A stretch of 64,000 nucleotides of DNA from Cryomorpha sp963741985 (GCA_963741985.1 CAVUKD010000002.1:372001-436000); one strand, 5' to 3'; shown: positions 47,076-57,337, numbered from the stretch's first letter. A program made the numbers and translations. Notes: a model not told the origin generated them from the letters alone.

Positions 47076-49309
47076 TTGAAAAAAATGGGAGCAACCAAAT
47101 TCCTTTCATTTGCAATATTATTGAGTGTATGTTTCGGCCAAGTTCATGGACAGGATTTCTCAACCAATTTTTCTTGGATAAATACCATAGGCGCAAGCAC
47201 TAGTTCTACTACAGTTAATGCCTGTGACACTCAGATTGGGATAACTCCTACAACCGGAACGGGTCATGTTCCATTTAGTTCAACAGAAGTAGTAATTCCA
47301 ATAGGTTCATCAAAGAATTCGATAGATACGGTAATAGGAATTCAATTAACTTTTAGCCAACCAGTAACGAATCTCCAATTAAAGCTACGAGATCTTGATG
47401 TTGGGGATTATAATACGCCTCCATCAGAATATCTTAATAATTTTTCATTGCCACTTCCGAGTTCAATTGCCCCTGTGCCTGGGAGTTTAACTTTTATATT
47501 AAATCCTTCTCACACAACAATAAACCCAGGTAATCAGAGAGATACAGATGGATGGATTGAATGGAGTGGAGCTCAAAGTAGTATTTCATTTGATTATCAC
47601 AGACTTGGGGGACAAGGGATAAGATTAGATTCAATTAAGTTTGACTGTCCGTGCGTCTCAGGTCCCGTAGATTTAATCACCAGAACCACCGATTATTCCG
47701 TTTGCTCAGCCATGCGCGTTATTCCAGATTTATCGGAAGTACTTGCCGGAAACACATACCAATGGATTCCCACTACAGGTTTGAGCAATCCAACTATTCT
47801 TAACCCAACAATTACAGTTAATCAATCAACCGATTATATGGTTATTGCAACCGACAATTGTGGTTTTATGGATACACTTTTGGTGTCGATTGAGGTGGGT
47901 TCCATAAATGAACTTGATATAGATGGTGCATCTGAAATTACTGTTTGTCCGGGTGAAGCTACAAATCCGGAATTAGGTGTTATCCTCTCGGAAAATTCCT
48001 TTTCATGGCAACCTACAGCTGGTCTTTCGGATCCAACGATACTTAATCCAGAAATCACGACGACAGAAGCTATCACTTATATTCTCACAGCATCGAATCC
48101 TTGTGCAGCTGATGCAACATTTGAATTATTTGTGGAAATTGCCGACCCACTCGACTTTGAACTCGATCCCGAAATCACTATTTGTAAAGGAGATACGATT
48201 GAATTACCAGGCTTCTTAAATTCATCAGGAGACATTAACTGGAATAATACCACCACTTTATCCGATTTGGATATTCCCAGTCCACTTGCCTTTCCAAGCT
48301 CCACCACCGAATACATTGTTACCGTTTCAAACGCATGCGAAACACAAAATGAATCTATAAATGTAATTGTCCTCGACGCTCCGAGTATTTCGGGCGAAGA
48401 CCAGCTTAATATTTGCGCTGGCGACACCGCTTATGCGAATATTCACAATACGGGAAATACTGACGTTGCTACCTGATATTGGATTCCGTCAACAGGTATC
48501 GAAAATTCAACCCTCGCAAATCCGGGAATTTTTAATGAAAATGACGCCACGTAACAAATCGAAGCGACCAATTCATGCAGGACATATGTATTTGAAGTTC
48601 AGCTCAATACCTTCATTCTTGATGCTGTTTTGGATTTGGATAGCATTCTCTGTCCTGGTGAACCCATTCTTTTAGAGGCTCATGGTGCTGCGACCTATAC
48701 GTGGTTTCCAACTGAGGCCATGGACAATCCGAACGATAGCGCAACGACAGCAAATATTCATACAGATCAATTGATCCAACTGCAACTATCGGGTGGCACT
48801 TGCGTGAAAATGTTTTCAGATTTTGTGCAGGTTTATCACGATATTGGGTTTCGCAATTAGACGCTGTACATCTATTTCCGGGAGAACTATACGACTTAAC
48901 CCCAATAGAAATCGAATACGGTATTGTTTTTAGTGAATCTCCGATTGTTTCATTTTATGCAGACACCACGATGGCTTTTATGTACATCGATGAAAACGGA
49001 TGTGAATTCAGTCTCTATTTGCCAGTCACCGTCGAACCCGCTTTGTACATCCCGAATAGTTTCACGCCTGATGGCGACGGCCTCAATGATATTTTCAAAG
49101 CTGTAGGAGTGAATATCGAGAATTTTGAAATGCGGATTTACAACCGGTATGGAAAAATGGTATTTCAGACGTTTTCGCTCGACCAAGGTTGGAATGGTGG
49201 ATTGGATGGATATTACTGTCCTGATGACGTTTATAATTACGTTGTTGAATATTCATACCACGATACAGAAGTAAAAGTGAAACGAGGGTTTGTGACCTTA
49301 GTTCGGTAA
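47076..49309 (+). pseudogene. T9SS type B (gliding motility-associated C-terminal domain) surface protein, decayed
   Basis: The intact part (47076-48473) has a signal peptide (ILLSVCFGQVHGQ) and repeats containing W-x-P-T-x-GLS-x-PTILNP, typical of Ig/PKD-like surface proteins. In the same frame, TGA at 48474-48476 and TAA at 48552-48554 interrupt further repeats (WIPSTGIENSTLANP, TWFPTEAMDNPND). A -1 shift near 48845-48857 then joins a C-terminal T9SS type B/CHU_C domain (IPNSFTPDGDGLNDIFKA, YNRYGKMVF, DVYNYVVEY). Two stop codons and a frameshift argue for decay rather than a single sequencing error. Start TTG 47076 or ATG 47085. Confidence 0.85.
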
Positions 49310-49317
49310 ACTCCCTA

Positions 49318-52008
49318 TTAGTTATCTTCCATTTCGAGAAACAACTCTTCCTCTCTCCCTTTCCAAAGTCCAGCCACAAGCAGCAACAAAACAGCAACCG
49401 AGAATATAGTACTAACCATATTTGCTGTAGCAAATTCTTGAGGCTCAAATTTGAACTCTATGGTATGCGAACCTTCAGGAATAATCATTCCACGAAGCAA
49501 ATAGTCGGTTCGGAAATAATCTGCAGGCTTGCCATCGATGTAGGCATTCCATCCGTCCGCATAATAAATCTCAGAGAATATGGTCGCCTGAGGTACGGGA
49601 GATTGATAAATGTATTTGATATAATTCGGAAGATGCGTATCTACCGCTATTTTCGCGTCGGCAGCCTCTTGATAGGAAAATCCTGATACCTGATCAGCAA
49701 ATTCGGGTGTTATTGTCGCTTCCGATTTGGGATCGATATTTCCAATTGCCACCACATCCTCATCGGCATCGTTCACTTTGCGAATATCCTCCACAAACCA
49801 GGCACTTCCCAATCGAAAAGGATTCTCCATCGGAGGAGCTTCCGGATTGTAAATGATATACTTCGTATTGAGCATATTAAGCAGATTTGCCGAGCGCAAT
49901 GCTTCATTCACTTTATCTACCGTCGGCTTATTTTGAAGTACCGATACGATTGAAGCAATTTCGGATGCGATTTGAAAATCATAAACCTCTTGGATTCGCT
50001 GCAATTTAGCTCCGTGGTATCCACCTATCGATTTATGGAAATAGGCCGTTTTGGCATCCTGAAAAGTGCCGCTGAGCGGTAACACTCTGTAATCCGTATT
50101 GAAGCGCAAGGCAGCAAATTTTACATCGTTGATTTCATCGGAACCGGGTCGGAGGCCTCCTTCTTTTTTCGCCTCTGATTGAAAATTCTTTACCGCCTTC
50201 TGAATCGCGTCGTTTACACGCGGATTCGCATCCGACTCATCTTGCAAAATTGCCAAATCAGCCTTTGAAGCCGAGAAAGCAGACTTTGCATCTTCAGCAA
50301 GCTCCCATTGGGTATAGCGACCACGGTCTTTCTCATTATTGAGATACCGCTTGTCTACGGACCAAAGATCGACCAAAATCAACAGAGCCAACACTCCGAT
50401 AAGAACGGAAGCTTTTAATTTTCGCTTTGCATAAAGCCAAACCAAACCAACACCGATCAGTACCAAAGCCAAGGACCGAAATACATCGGCGCGAAATAGC
50501 GACATGCGCTCAGCTTTCAGAGCATTGGCATAATCGAGAATCGCAGCACCTGATTGTCCTCCCATCCCCGAATTAAAAGCATTGGATTCATTGTTGCTCA
50601 AAAAGCTAAAAAATGTATTTGGAATGGCAATGAAAAGCACCAACAAGCCAGCAACTGCCCCAGAAATAATGAGAAATTTCTTTTTTTCCGCAAGGATAAA
50701 ATCCGGGGTTTTGAAGAGCTTCCGCAAAAAGAGAAATCCGAGAAGCGGGAATACCAATTCGGTGATAGACAATATAATGGTAACCGCTCTAAACTTGTTA
50801 TAACCTGGAATAAAATCGAGGAAAAAATCTGTAAGTCCCATGAAATTTTTCCCCCAAGACAGCATAATTGTTAGGATGGCAGTTGCCACCAAAGCCCATT
50901 TTATTGGTCCTTCGACAAAGAATGCTCCAAGAACAAATAGAAGAACAATCAGCGCACCGACATATACCGGCCCCGAAGTAAAGGGTTGATCTCCCCAATA
51001 GGTATTGGGAAAAACCTGAGTAGTTTGATATCCGCGCGCGAGGGTATTGTATAATTGCGGATTAGCTTTTTGGGTATCGGCATCTATCAGTGCACCCGAA
51101 CCGCCTCCATTTGCATTGGGAATCAAAAAAGAAAAGGTCTCCCCGATCCCATAACTCCATTGTGTAACATAGTCGCGATCGAGCCCGGCAGTCGTATTGT
51201 GTGCATTCGAAGCTCCATCGGGTTGAATCGTTAAATTGGAAGGGCCGCGTGTCGTTGCCTTGCCATAAGAATAGGTATTCCAAAGGATATTCGAATTGGC
51301 GAGCACCCCCACTACACCAGCGACGAGTAAAATCGCTGACGCCTTGATGAAATTCGGGATGGTTTTTTGCCGAAAGGCTGCCGCCAAACGGGCGAGCACG
51401 TAGAGTAGCACTAAAAAACCGAAATAATACGTAATCTGCACGTGGTTGGCATGCACCTGAAGTGCCACTGCAAGGGCAGTTAGGCTCGCTCCGGAAAGCA
51501 GTTTGCCACGATAGGTCCATATCAATCCCGCCAAAATCGGAGCGAGATAGCCAATAGCATGCGCTTTGGAATTATGTCCTGCCTCCAGAATTATGATAAA
51601 ATACGTGGAAAATGCAAAAGCCAAAGCCCCTACTGCAGCCAATCCGGGACGCAGTCGGAAAGCGAGGAGTAGAAGGTAAAAACCGAGCATGTAAAGAAAA
51701 AGATACTTCACGGGAACCGGCAACCATAGCGTGATAACGTGATCAACAAAACCGAGAATATCATTGGGATACAATACCGAAATTTGGTAGGCTGGCATAC
51801 CTCCAAACATAGAGTTCGTCCATAGCGGCTCTTGATCGAACATTTTTCGAAACTCGACAATTTCCTGCGACATCCCCCTAAAATGGGTTATATCTCCCTG
51901 TTTCAATTTATATCCCTGAAAAGCAGGATAAAAATAAACGGCGCTGATTGCCACAAACGCCGTTACTACAATAAAGTGAGGAAGAAATTTTTGAAATATT
52001 CGACGCAT
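49318..52008 (-). CDS. YfhO family membrane protein
   Basis: The 896-aa protein has about 12-13 transmembrane helices in its first ~600 residues, starting with FLPHFIVVTAFVAISAVYFYPAFQGYKL. The motif MSQEIVEFRKMFDQEPLWTNSMFGGMPAYQIS follows in the first loop, and the extracytoplasmic C-terminal region ends in a final helix. This is the YfhO/GT-C-like architecture, in which lipid-linked sugars are transferred on the outer face of the membrane. The substrate is unknown. It follows the DUF4834-like gene by 11 bp and is probably in its operon. Confidence 0.87.
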   Translation of the reverse strand: MRRIFQKFLPHFIVVTAFVAISAVYFYPAFQGYKLKQGDITHFRGMSQEIVEFRKMFDQEPLWTNSMFGGMPAYQISVLYPNDILGFVDHVITLWLPVPVKYLFLYMLGFYLLLLAFRLRPGLAAVGALAFAFSTYFIIILEAGHNSKAHAIGYLAPILAGLIWTYRGKLLSGASLTALAVALQVHANHVQITYYFGFLVLLYVLARLAAAFRQKTIPNFIKASAILLVAGVVGVLANSNILWNTYSYGKATTRGPSNLTIQPDGASNAHNTTAGLDRDYVTQWSYGIGETFSFLIPNANGGGSGALIDADTQKANPQLYNTLARGYQTTQVFPNTYWGDQPFTSGPVYVGALIVLLFVLGAFFVEGPIKWALVATAILTIMLSWGKNFMGLTDFFLDFIPGYNKFRAVTIILSITELVFPLLGFLFLRKLFKTPDFILAEKKKFLIISGAVAGLLVLFIAIPNTFFSFLSNNESNAFNSGMGGQSGAAILDYANALKAERMSLFRADVFRSLALVLIGVGLVWLYAKRKLKASVLIGVLALLILVDLWSVDKRYLNNEKDRGRYTQWELAEDAKSAFSASKADLAILQDESDANPRVNDAIQKAVKNFQSEAKKEGGLRPGSDEINDVKFAALRFNTDYRVLPLSGTFQDAKTAYFHKSIGGYHGAKLQRIQEVYDFQIASEIASIVSVLQNKPTVDKVNEALRSANLLNMLNTKYIIYNPEAPPMENPFRLGSAWFVEDIRKVNDADEDVVAIGNIDPKSEATITPEFADQVSGFSYQEAADAKIAVDTHLPNYIKYIYQSPVPQATIFSEIYYADGWNAYIDGKPADYFRTDYLLRGMIIPEGSHTIEFKFEPQEFATANMVSTIFSVAVLLLLVAGLWKGREEELFLEMEDN

Positions 52009-52019
52009 AGGTTTTGGAA

Positions 52020-52247
52020 TTAGTCCAGTTCTTCAAAATCGACGTACTCGCCCTCTCCGGTGTCCTTGTGTGCACGTTTGGCTTTATTGCGATCAGTATA
52101 TTCAATGCGTACCTCGCCCTCCTGCCGCATCTCGTCACGCGAATTTTGTGTGGTATTACCAGCCGTTTTCTTGGTAGGAGCAAAAAGTCTTCCCAAAAGG
52201 CGAAGACCGAAATAAAGCAATAATATGATGGCAATTACACGTACCAC
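52020..52247 (-). CDS. DUF4834-like small membrane protein
   Basis: The 75-aa protein has one N-terminal transmembrane helix (VIAIILLLYFGLRLLGRLF, residues 4-22) followed by a charged tail ending GEYVDFEELD. The pattern fits the Bacteroidota DUF4834 family, often next to YfhO-like genes. The function is unknown. A -7 box lies 38 bp upstream. Confidence 0.75.
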   Translation of the reverse strand: MVRVIAIILLLYFGLRLLGRLFAPTKKTAGNTTQNSRDEMRQEGEVRIEYTDRNKAKRAHKDTGEGEYVDFEELD

Positions 52248-52284
52248 TCTTGTTGAACGTTAGATTTAAAAATACTTCTAAGCG

Positions 52285-52292
52285 CAAATATA
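52285..52292 (-). promoter_or_regulatory. -7 box TATATTTG for the DUF4834-like/YfhO unit
   Basis: The minus strand reads TATATTTG, a consensus match, 37 bp before the ATG at 52247. Confidence 0.5.
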
Positions 52293-52483
52293 GTCTTATT
52301 CGTAAAATTGAGAATGACTTTGGAAAAGGGGTTGGCTTTTGTTTGCAAAGAAATTGTAAAATGGGGGTGACCTCAAAGGATTTCAAACTTAGCGAAGTCT
52401 CACAACCGAAGGGCGTAAACCTTTGGGGCCTTATTATCATTTTAAATCTCATTATTATTTTAACTCCAATTCCTGATTGAATT

Positions 52484-53053
52484 CATTCCAATCGATAGCC
52501 ATCGTTCAAATTATTAATCATATTTTGCTTATTGAAATGACAATCAATAAAATTATCCAAGCCATCAAAGAGACATAGAACTTCTTGGCGCCTTAGTTCA
52601 GTATATTTATCAGAAATAAAGGCTTTATATGAAGAATGTGAATAGGTACGAAAATCAGTTACAAATCCGGGGGTGGTTCGGATTTAAATGAATATACATT
52701 ATCAATGATTTCAAGTATTTTTCATTCGATATCTCTTTTCTTGAAAAACGGGTCTGGAAGAGACTTCCTGTTCTTTTATATGCTTTATTTTATGCTTTAG
52801 CATAAGAATTGAATAAATTTGAATACCCTGAGAGAGTTTACTTTTGATCGGTATATCTTTGGTTTTAATCAATATGTGGAAATGATTTTTCAATAAGCAA
52901 TAGAAATAAATATCTGCAACCGGGAGTATATGTTTTTTAATCCGATTCAAGAAAAAAGGATAATTAATAGCTTCAAAAAAAATATTTTCGCCATTGTTGC
53001 CACCATTATAAATCGTGATAAAACTGATTACAGTGGATTGGCTCGTATTTCAT
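52484..53053 (-). pseudogene. Degraded REP-associated tyrosine transposase (TnpA_REP/IS200-like)
   Basis: Read on the minus strand from ATG at 53053, the pieces reconstruct a near-full-length transposase of about 188 codons. MKYEPIHCNQFYH is followed by a frameshift at 53014 (one extra base), then IYNGGNNGENIFFE and YFYCLLKNHFHILIKTK with the HUH metal motif (HFH). A frameshift after LSQGI leads to NLFNSYAKA, an in-frame TAA, then NKAYKRTGSLFQTRF and KSLIMYIHLNP. A third frameshift at the G run 52669-52673 leads to GFVTDFRTYSHSSYKAF and GLDNFIDCHFN, with a stop at 52484. Three frameshifts and one stop mean it is dead. The family mobilises REP-type palindromes or IS200/IS605-like elements. Confidence 0.85.
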
Positions 53054-53065
53054 GGCAAATGAAAT

Positions 53066-53089
53066 GTGATGGTGATTGTGATTGTGATA
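53066..53089. repeat. Four tandem copies of a GTGATN hexamer
   Basis: GTGATG, GTGATT, GTGATT and GTGATA lie head to tail 13 bp upstream of the dead transposase start. This is a short simple repeat. Confidence 0.8.
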
Positions 53090-53139
53090 AATGCGAGAAA
53101 TCTAAGTGACTCATTTCAGTCCAAATCAAATTGATTGAA

Positions 53140-53182
53140 GTAAAAAGAAAAGACCCCAAAGGTGTCGAAAACCTTTGAGGTC
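53140..53182 (-). terminator. Rho-independent terminator of carB
   Basis: On the minus strand GACCTCAAAGGT and ACCTTTGGGGTC form a 12-bp stem with one G-T wobble and a 7-nt loop (53152-53182), followed by TTTTCTTTTTA. It starts 29 bp after the carB stop. Confidence 0.85.
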
Positions 53183-53210
53183 GTCCAAAACTGAAATCTC
53201 ATCAACCCAC

Positions 53211-56027
53211 CTACCTACTCAAATACAAATTCCGCTCGCTATAAACCTTCCTGAAAAATGGATCCATTAAGGAGTCGATAAAATAAATTGCCTCGCCGGT
53301 AGATTTCATTTCCGGGCCGAGCTCTTTATTTACATTCGGAAATTTATCGAAAGAGAATACCGGAATCTTAATCGCGTATCCCGATTTTTTGGGTTGGAAG
53401 TTGAAATCCTTCACTTTTTTCGCACCGAGCATCACTTTAGTAGCATAGTTCACATAGGGTTCATCATACGCTTTCGCGATAAATGGAACGGTCCGCGAAG
53501 CCCGTGGATTGGCTTCGATCACGTACACAACATCGTTTTTGATGGCAAACTGAATATTCATAAGCCCCACTGTACGGAGCTCAACCGCCACTTTTCGAAC
53601 TATATTTTCAATCTGTTCGATAATCAAATCACCGAGATTGTACGGTGGCAATACTGCATACGAATCGCCGGAATGAATCCCTGCCGGCTCAATATGCTGC
53701 ATAATTCCGATTATATATACATCCTCGCCATCGCAAATTGCATCAGCCTCAGCCTCAATAGCTCCGCTAAGGAAATGATCGAGCAAAATCTTATTGCCAG
53801 GCATATCGCGAAGAATATTTACGACGTGCGTTTCGAGTTCTTCCTTATTGATCACAATCTTCATTTGCTGGCCACCGAGCACGTATGAAGGGCGCACGAG
53901 CAGAGGAAACCCGAGTTTATCTGCGAGTTCGAGGGACTGCTCAGCATTGTCAACCACTCCGAATTCCGGATACGGAATATTGTTTTCCTTGAGCAGTGTT
54001 GAAAAACTTCCACGGTCTTCAGCCAAATCAAGTGCTTCGTAGCTCGTACCCATTATTTTGATGCCGTACCGGCTTAGCTTTTCAGCTAATTTTAGCGCCG
54101 TTTGCCCTCCGAGTTGAACGATCACTCCTTCGGGCTTTTCGTGAAGAATGATATCGTAAATATGTTCCCAGAAAACCGGTTCGAAATAGAGTTTATCGGC
54201 GGTATCGAAATCCGTTGAAACGGTTTCAGGATTGCAATTGATCATGATAGTTTCGTAACCACATTCCTTTGCAGCAATTACGCCATGCACACAGCAATAG
54301 TCAAACTCGATACCCTGCCCTATCCGGTTTGGCCCGGAACCAAGTACTACAATTTTCTTTTTTTCGCTTACCACCGACTCATTTTCATGGTCAAAAGTGC
54401 TGTAGTAATAGGGAGTTTGCGCTTCAAATTCGGCAGCACAGGTATCCACAAGTTTGTAAACCCTGTTGATTCCCATATCGTTCCGTTTTTTGAAAACCTC
54501 ACTCTCGAGACAGCGCAAGAGGTGTGCAATCTGACGGTCGGCATATCCTTTTTGTTTTCCTTCAAAAAGCACTTCACGCGGGAGGGTTTCCAAATCGTAT
54601 TTTTCTACTTTCTTTTCGAAAAGAATCAGATCCTCAATTTGTTTCAAAAACCAGTAATCAATCCGGGTCTTTTCGTGAATGGTTTTAAACGGAATTCCAA
54701 GTTTAATTGCATCATAAATGTGAAAAAGTCGATTCCAGCTTGGATGCTCCAGACTGTACAATATTTTCTCCTGATCTTTCAGTTCTTTCCCATCTGCGCC
54801 GAGGCCATTTCGCTTTATCTCAAGCGATTGACAGGCTTTCTGGATTGCTTCCTGAAAGGATCGACCAATGCCCATCACTTCGCCTACTGATTTCATCTGA
54901 AGTCCGAGCTCACGATCAGAGTCTTTGAATTTATCAAAATTCCAACGCGGGATCTTTACGATTACATAGTCGAGTGTCGGCTCGAAAAAAGCAGATGTCG
55001 ATTTCGTAATCTGGTTTTGGAGCTCATCCAGATGATATCCGATAGCCAGTTTAGCCGCAATCTTAGCAATAGGATATCCGGTAGCTTTTGACGCAAGTGC
55101 CGAAGAGCGCGACACCCGCGGATTGATTTCAATGGCAATAATATCCTCTTTCTCATCGGGGCTTACCGCAAACTGTACGTTGCAACCCCCGGCAAAATTT
55201 CCGATTGAACGCATCATTTTGAAGGCCATATCACGCATTTTTTGATAGGTGCGATCGCTAAGGGTCATGGCAGGCGCCACGGTAATACTATCGCCGGTAT
55301 GGATTCCCATCGGATCCATGTTTTCTACCGAACAGATAATTACCACATTATCGTTGCTGTCGCGAAGAAGTTCCAACTCAAATTCTTTCCAACCGAGCAG
55401 TGCCTTATCAATCATTACTTCGTGGATTGGAGAAACGTGTAGAGCACGCGTCAGCAACGCATCAAAATCTTTCTGGTTGTGCACAATTCCGGCTCCTGCA
55501 CCTCCTAAGGTATAGCTGGAACGGATACAAAGGGGGAAACCAAAATCTTGCGCTATTTCTTTTCCTTCAAGAAATGAATTGGCGGTAGCCTGAGGAGCCA
55601 TGCCCACACCGATTTCTTCCATCAATTTTCGAAAGGCCTCACGATTTTCGGTCACGTCGATGGCATGAATATCGACGCCGATCATCTTCACATCGAATTC
55701 CTTCCAGAGACCGATTTCATCGCACCTTATCGCAAGATTCAGCGCCGTTTGGCCGCCCATAGTAGGGAGAACTGCGTCGATCTTATGTTTTTGGAGAATC
55801 TCGCGAACACTCTCCGGTTCAAGCGGTTTGAGATAGATATTGTCGGCTACAACCTTGTCAGTCATTATGGTAGCCGGATTGGAATTTATAAGGGTTACTT
55901 CGATTCCTTCTTCACGCAGTGAGCGCGAAGCCTGCGAACCGGCATAGTCAAATTCGCAGGCTTGACCAATAACAATTGGTCCACTACCGATTATCAAAAC
56001 GGACTTAATACTCGTATCTCGTGGCAT
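53211..56027 (-). CDS. carB: Carbamoyl-phosphate synthase large subunit without allosteric domain
   Basis: The 938-aa enzyme makes carbamoyl phosphate for pyrimidine and arginine synthesis with the CarA glutaminase subunit. Two ATP-grasp halves are clear: IGSGPIVIGQACEFDYAG and EINPRVSRSSALASKATG in the first, LGSGPNRIGQGIEFDYCC and IEANPRASRTVPF in the second. It ends shortly after LGPEMKSTGEAIYF with MDPFFRKVYSERNLYLSR. The roughly 130-residue MGS-like allosteric domain of E. coli CarB (1073 aa) is absent. A possible -7 box lies 97 bp upstream; carA is not in this window. Confidence 0.94.
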   Translation of the reverse strand: MPRDTSIKSVLIIGSGPIVIGQACEFDYAGSQASRSLREEGIEVTLINSNPATIMTDKVVADNIYLKPLEPESVREILQKHKIDAVLPTMGGQTALNLAIRCDEIGLWKEFDVKMIGVDIHAIDVTENREAFRKLMEEIGVGMAPQATANSFLEGKEIAQDFGFPLCIRSSYTLGGAGAGIVHNQKDFDALLTRALHVSPIHEVMIDKALLGWKEFELELLRDSNDNVVIICSVENMDPMGIHTGDSITVAPAMTLSDRTYQKMRDMAFKMMRSIGNFAGGCNVQFAVSPDEKEDIIAIEINPRVSRSSALASKATGYPIAKIAAKLAIGYHLDELQNQITKSTSAFFEPTLDYVIVKIPRWNFDKFKDSDRELGLQMKSVGEVMGIGRSFQEAIQKACQSLEIKRNGLGADGKELKDQEKILYSLEHPSWNRLFHIYDAIKLGIPFKTIHEKTRIDYWFLKQIEDLILFEKKVEKYDLETLPREVLFEGKQKGYADRQIAHLLRCLESEVFKKRNDMGINRVYKLVDTCAAEFEAQTPYYYSTFDHENESVVSEKKKIVVLGSGPNRIGQGIEFDYCCVHGVIAAKECGYETIMINCNPETVSTDFDTADKLYFEPVFWEHIYDIILHEKPEGVIVQLGGQTALKLAEKLSRYGIKIMGTSYEALDLAEDRGSFSTLLKENNIPYPEFGVVDNAEQSLELADKLGFPLLVRPSYVLGGQQMKIVINKEELETHVVNILRDMPGNKILLDHFLSGAIEAEADAICDGEDVYIIGIMQHIEPAGIHSGDSYAVLPPYNLGDLIIEQIENIVRKVAVELRTVGLMNIQFAIKNDVVYVIEANPRASRTVPFIAKAYDEPYVNYATKVMLGAKKVKDFNFQPKKSGYAIKIPVFSFDKFPNVNKELGPEMKSTGEAIYFIDSLMDPFFRKVYSERNLYLSR

Positions 56028-56123
56028 GGCAAAAAGTTAAAAATGTGAAAGGGAGAATGCGAATAACCAGATGGTTGTTCAGAAATGGGATAAATGTGCC
56101 GGAAATTTGCTTCATTTAGGCTG

Positions 56124-56131
56124 CGAAAGTA
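56124..56131 (-). promoter_or_regulatory. Candidate -7 box TACTTTCG for carB
   Basis: The minus strand reads TACTTTCG, 96 bp before the carB ATG. The long implied leader lowers confidence, and the hydrolase gene starts on the other strand 20 bp away. Confidence 0.3.
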
Positions 56132-56151
56132 ATTGATTTTTTCCATTGAAT

Positions 56152-57000
56152 ATGCCAAAAGCCACAAGTCATTCTACGGAGTTTTTTAACAATGGTGAAT
56201 TAAATATGCAGTATTCCAAATGGGGACATGGAAAACACGTGTTGATAGCTTTTCACGGTTTTGGTAGAAGCTATGCCGATTTTATTCCATTTACTGCAGA
56301 GTTGGAATCTGTTTTCACGATATATGGATTTAATATTTTCTTTCATGGCGAGAGCAATATTGGCAATAGAGAACCTGATAAAAACCCACTCAAGCCGTCA
56401 GAACTTTCAGAATACTTCGATGCATTTTTCCAATCTATTGAAGCGACTAAAGTCTGGCTGATGGGCTACAGCTTAGGAGGCAGAATAGCTTTGGAACTTG
56501 CCGAATTGATACCTGACAAAATAAGGGGTCTCTATCTCTTTGCTCCCGATGGTTTGGTCACAAATTTCTGGTACGCCGCTTCGAGTTTTACACCTCCAGG
56601 AAGAGCGGCATTTCGGTTTTTAATTCGGCACAACGGGTTATTTTACAAAATGCTCCATGCACTTCATTCTGTTGGGATTCTTAGCGATAGTCGAAGAGCA
56701 TTTGTTCTTTCGCAAATAAGGACTAAAGAAGAGCAATGGCAAGTTTATAATGTCTGGACATTCTTACGAAATATCAAACCTGATTTCAAGAAGCTGGGAA
56801 CCATTTTGTCTAAAAACGCTATTTCTGTTGATCTCTTCTTGGGGAAATATGACAAGATTATCCGCCCAAAAACGGGAAAAACTTTTCAGAAGAATTTCTC
56901 AGGATTAAAATGCCATGTCATTGAGAGCGGCCACGCAATTTTGAAACCGCGAATCATGCATGATTTATTGAAAAAACGGCTGTTGGTGTTACCTGAATAA
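56152..57000 (+). CDS. Alpha/beta hydrolase
   Basis: The 282-aa enzyme has the alpha/beta-hydrolase core: oxyanion segment IAFHGFGRS (about residues 32-40), nucleophile elbow MGYSLGGR with Ser107, an acidic GKYDKIIRP and the catalytic histidine in ESGHAIL (His261). No signal peptide is seen, so it is probably cytoplasmic. The substrate is unknown; family members are esterases, lipases or haloperoxidase-like enzymes. ATG 56152 was preferred to the TTG two codons upstream. Confidence 0.85.
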   Translation: MPKATSHSTEFFNNGELNMQYSKWGHGKHVLIAFHGFGRSYADFIPFTAELESVFTIYGFNIFFHGESNIGNREPDKNPLKPSELSEYFDAFFQSIEATKVWLMGYSLGGRIALELAELIPDKIRGLYLFAPDGLVTNFWYAASSFTPPGRAAFRFLIRHNGLFYKMLHALHSVGILSDSRRAFVLSQIRTKEEQWQVYNVWTFLRNIKPDFKKLGTILSKNAISVDLFLGKYDKIIRPKTGKTFQKNFSGLKCHVIESGHAILKPRIMHDLLKKRLLVLPE

Positions 57001-57073
57001 TTAAAGGCATGTGAAATTCGGGAAATGAATTCTCAATTTTCTTGCAAATATTGGAGAATATTAAAAACCCAAC

Positions 57074-57109
57074 AAAAAAAGCCGACTTATCATTAAAGAC
57101 AAGGCGGCT
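57074..57109 (-). terminator. Rho-independent terminator of rpmH
   Basis: On the minus strand AGCCGCCTTGT pairs with ATAAGTCGGCT (57080-57109, two mismatches in the stem) and is followed by a run of seven T. It lies 24 bp after the rpmH stop; the hydrolase gene on the plus strand ends 74 bp away and may also use the hairpin. Confidence 0.75.
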
Positions 57110-57132
57110 GAATGCATTACACACTTAAAATC

Positions 57133-57291
57133 TTAACGTTTGTGCAGCTTGGTATCAGATACAGTAAGACGCTTGCGTCCTTTTCTACGGCGTGATGCCA
57201 ATACCGCGCGGCCGTTGGCAGAAGCCATTCTCAAACGGAATCCGTGCTTATTTCGTCGCTTTCTATTGGAAGGCTGGAATGTTCTTTTCAT
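57133..57291 (-). CDS. rpmH: 50S ribosomal protein L34
   Basis: L34 (52 aa) matches the family from its first residues: MKRTFQPSNRKRRNKHGFRLRM, in parts, then the basic RAVLASRRRKGRKRLTVSD segment. The ATG at 57291 is the conserved start. The open frame continues 75 bp upstream, but those residues are not part of L34. It is not accompanied by rnpA or dnaA here, unlike the usual order in many bacteria. Confidence 0.95.
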   Translation of the reverse strand: MKRTFQPSNRKRRNKHGFRLRMASANGRAVLASRRRKGRKRLTVSDTKLHKR

Positions 57292-57337
57292 AATACGCTT
57301 TGTTTCGCTTTTAAAATATCTCGCTAAAAACGGAGTG

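Noticed and set aside
52250..52480. Plus-strand open frame of 76 codons ending in a hydrophobic stretch
   Set aside because: It reads through the promoter region of the DUF4834-like gene and shows no family pattern; it is probably chance.
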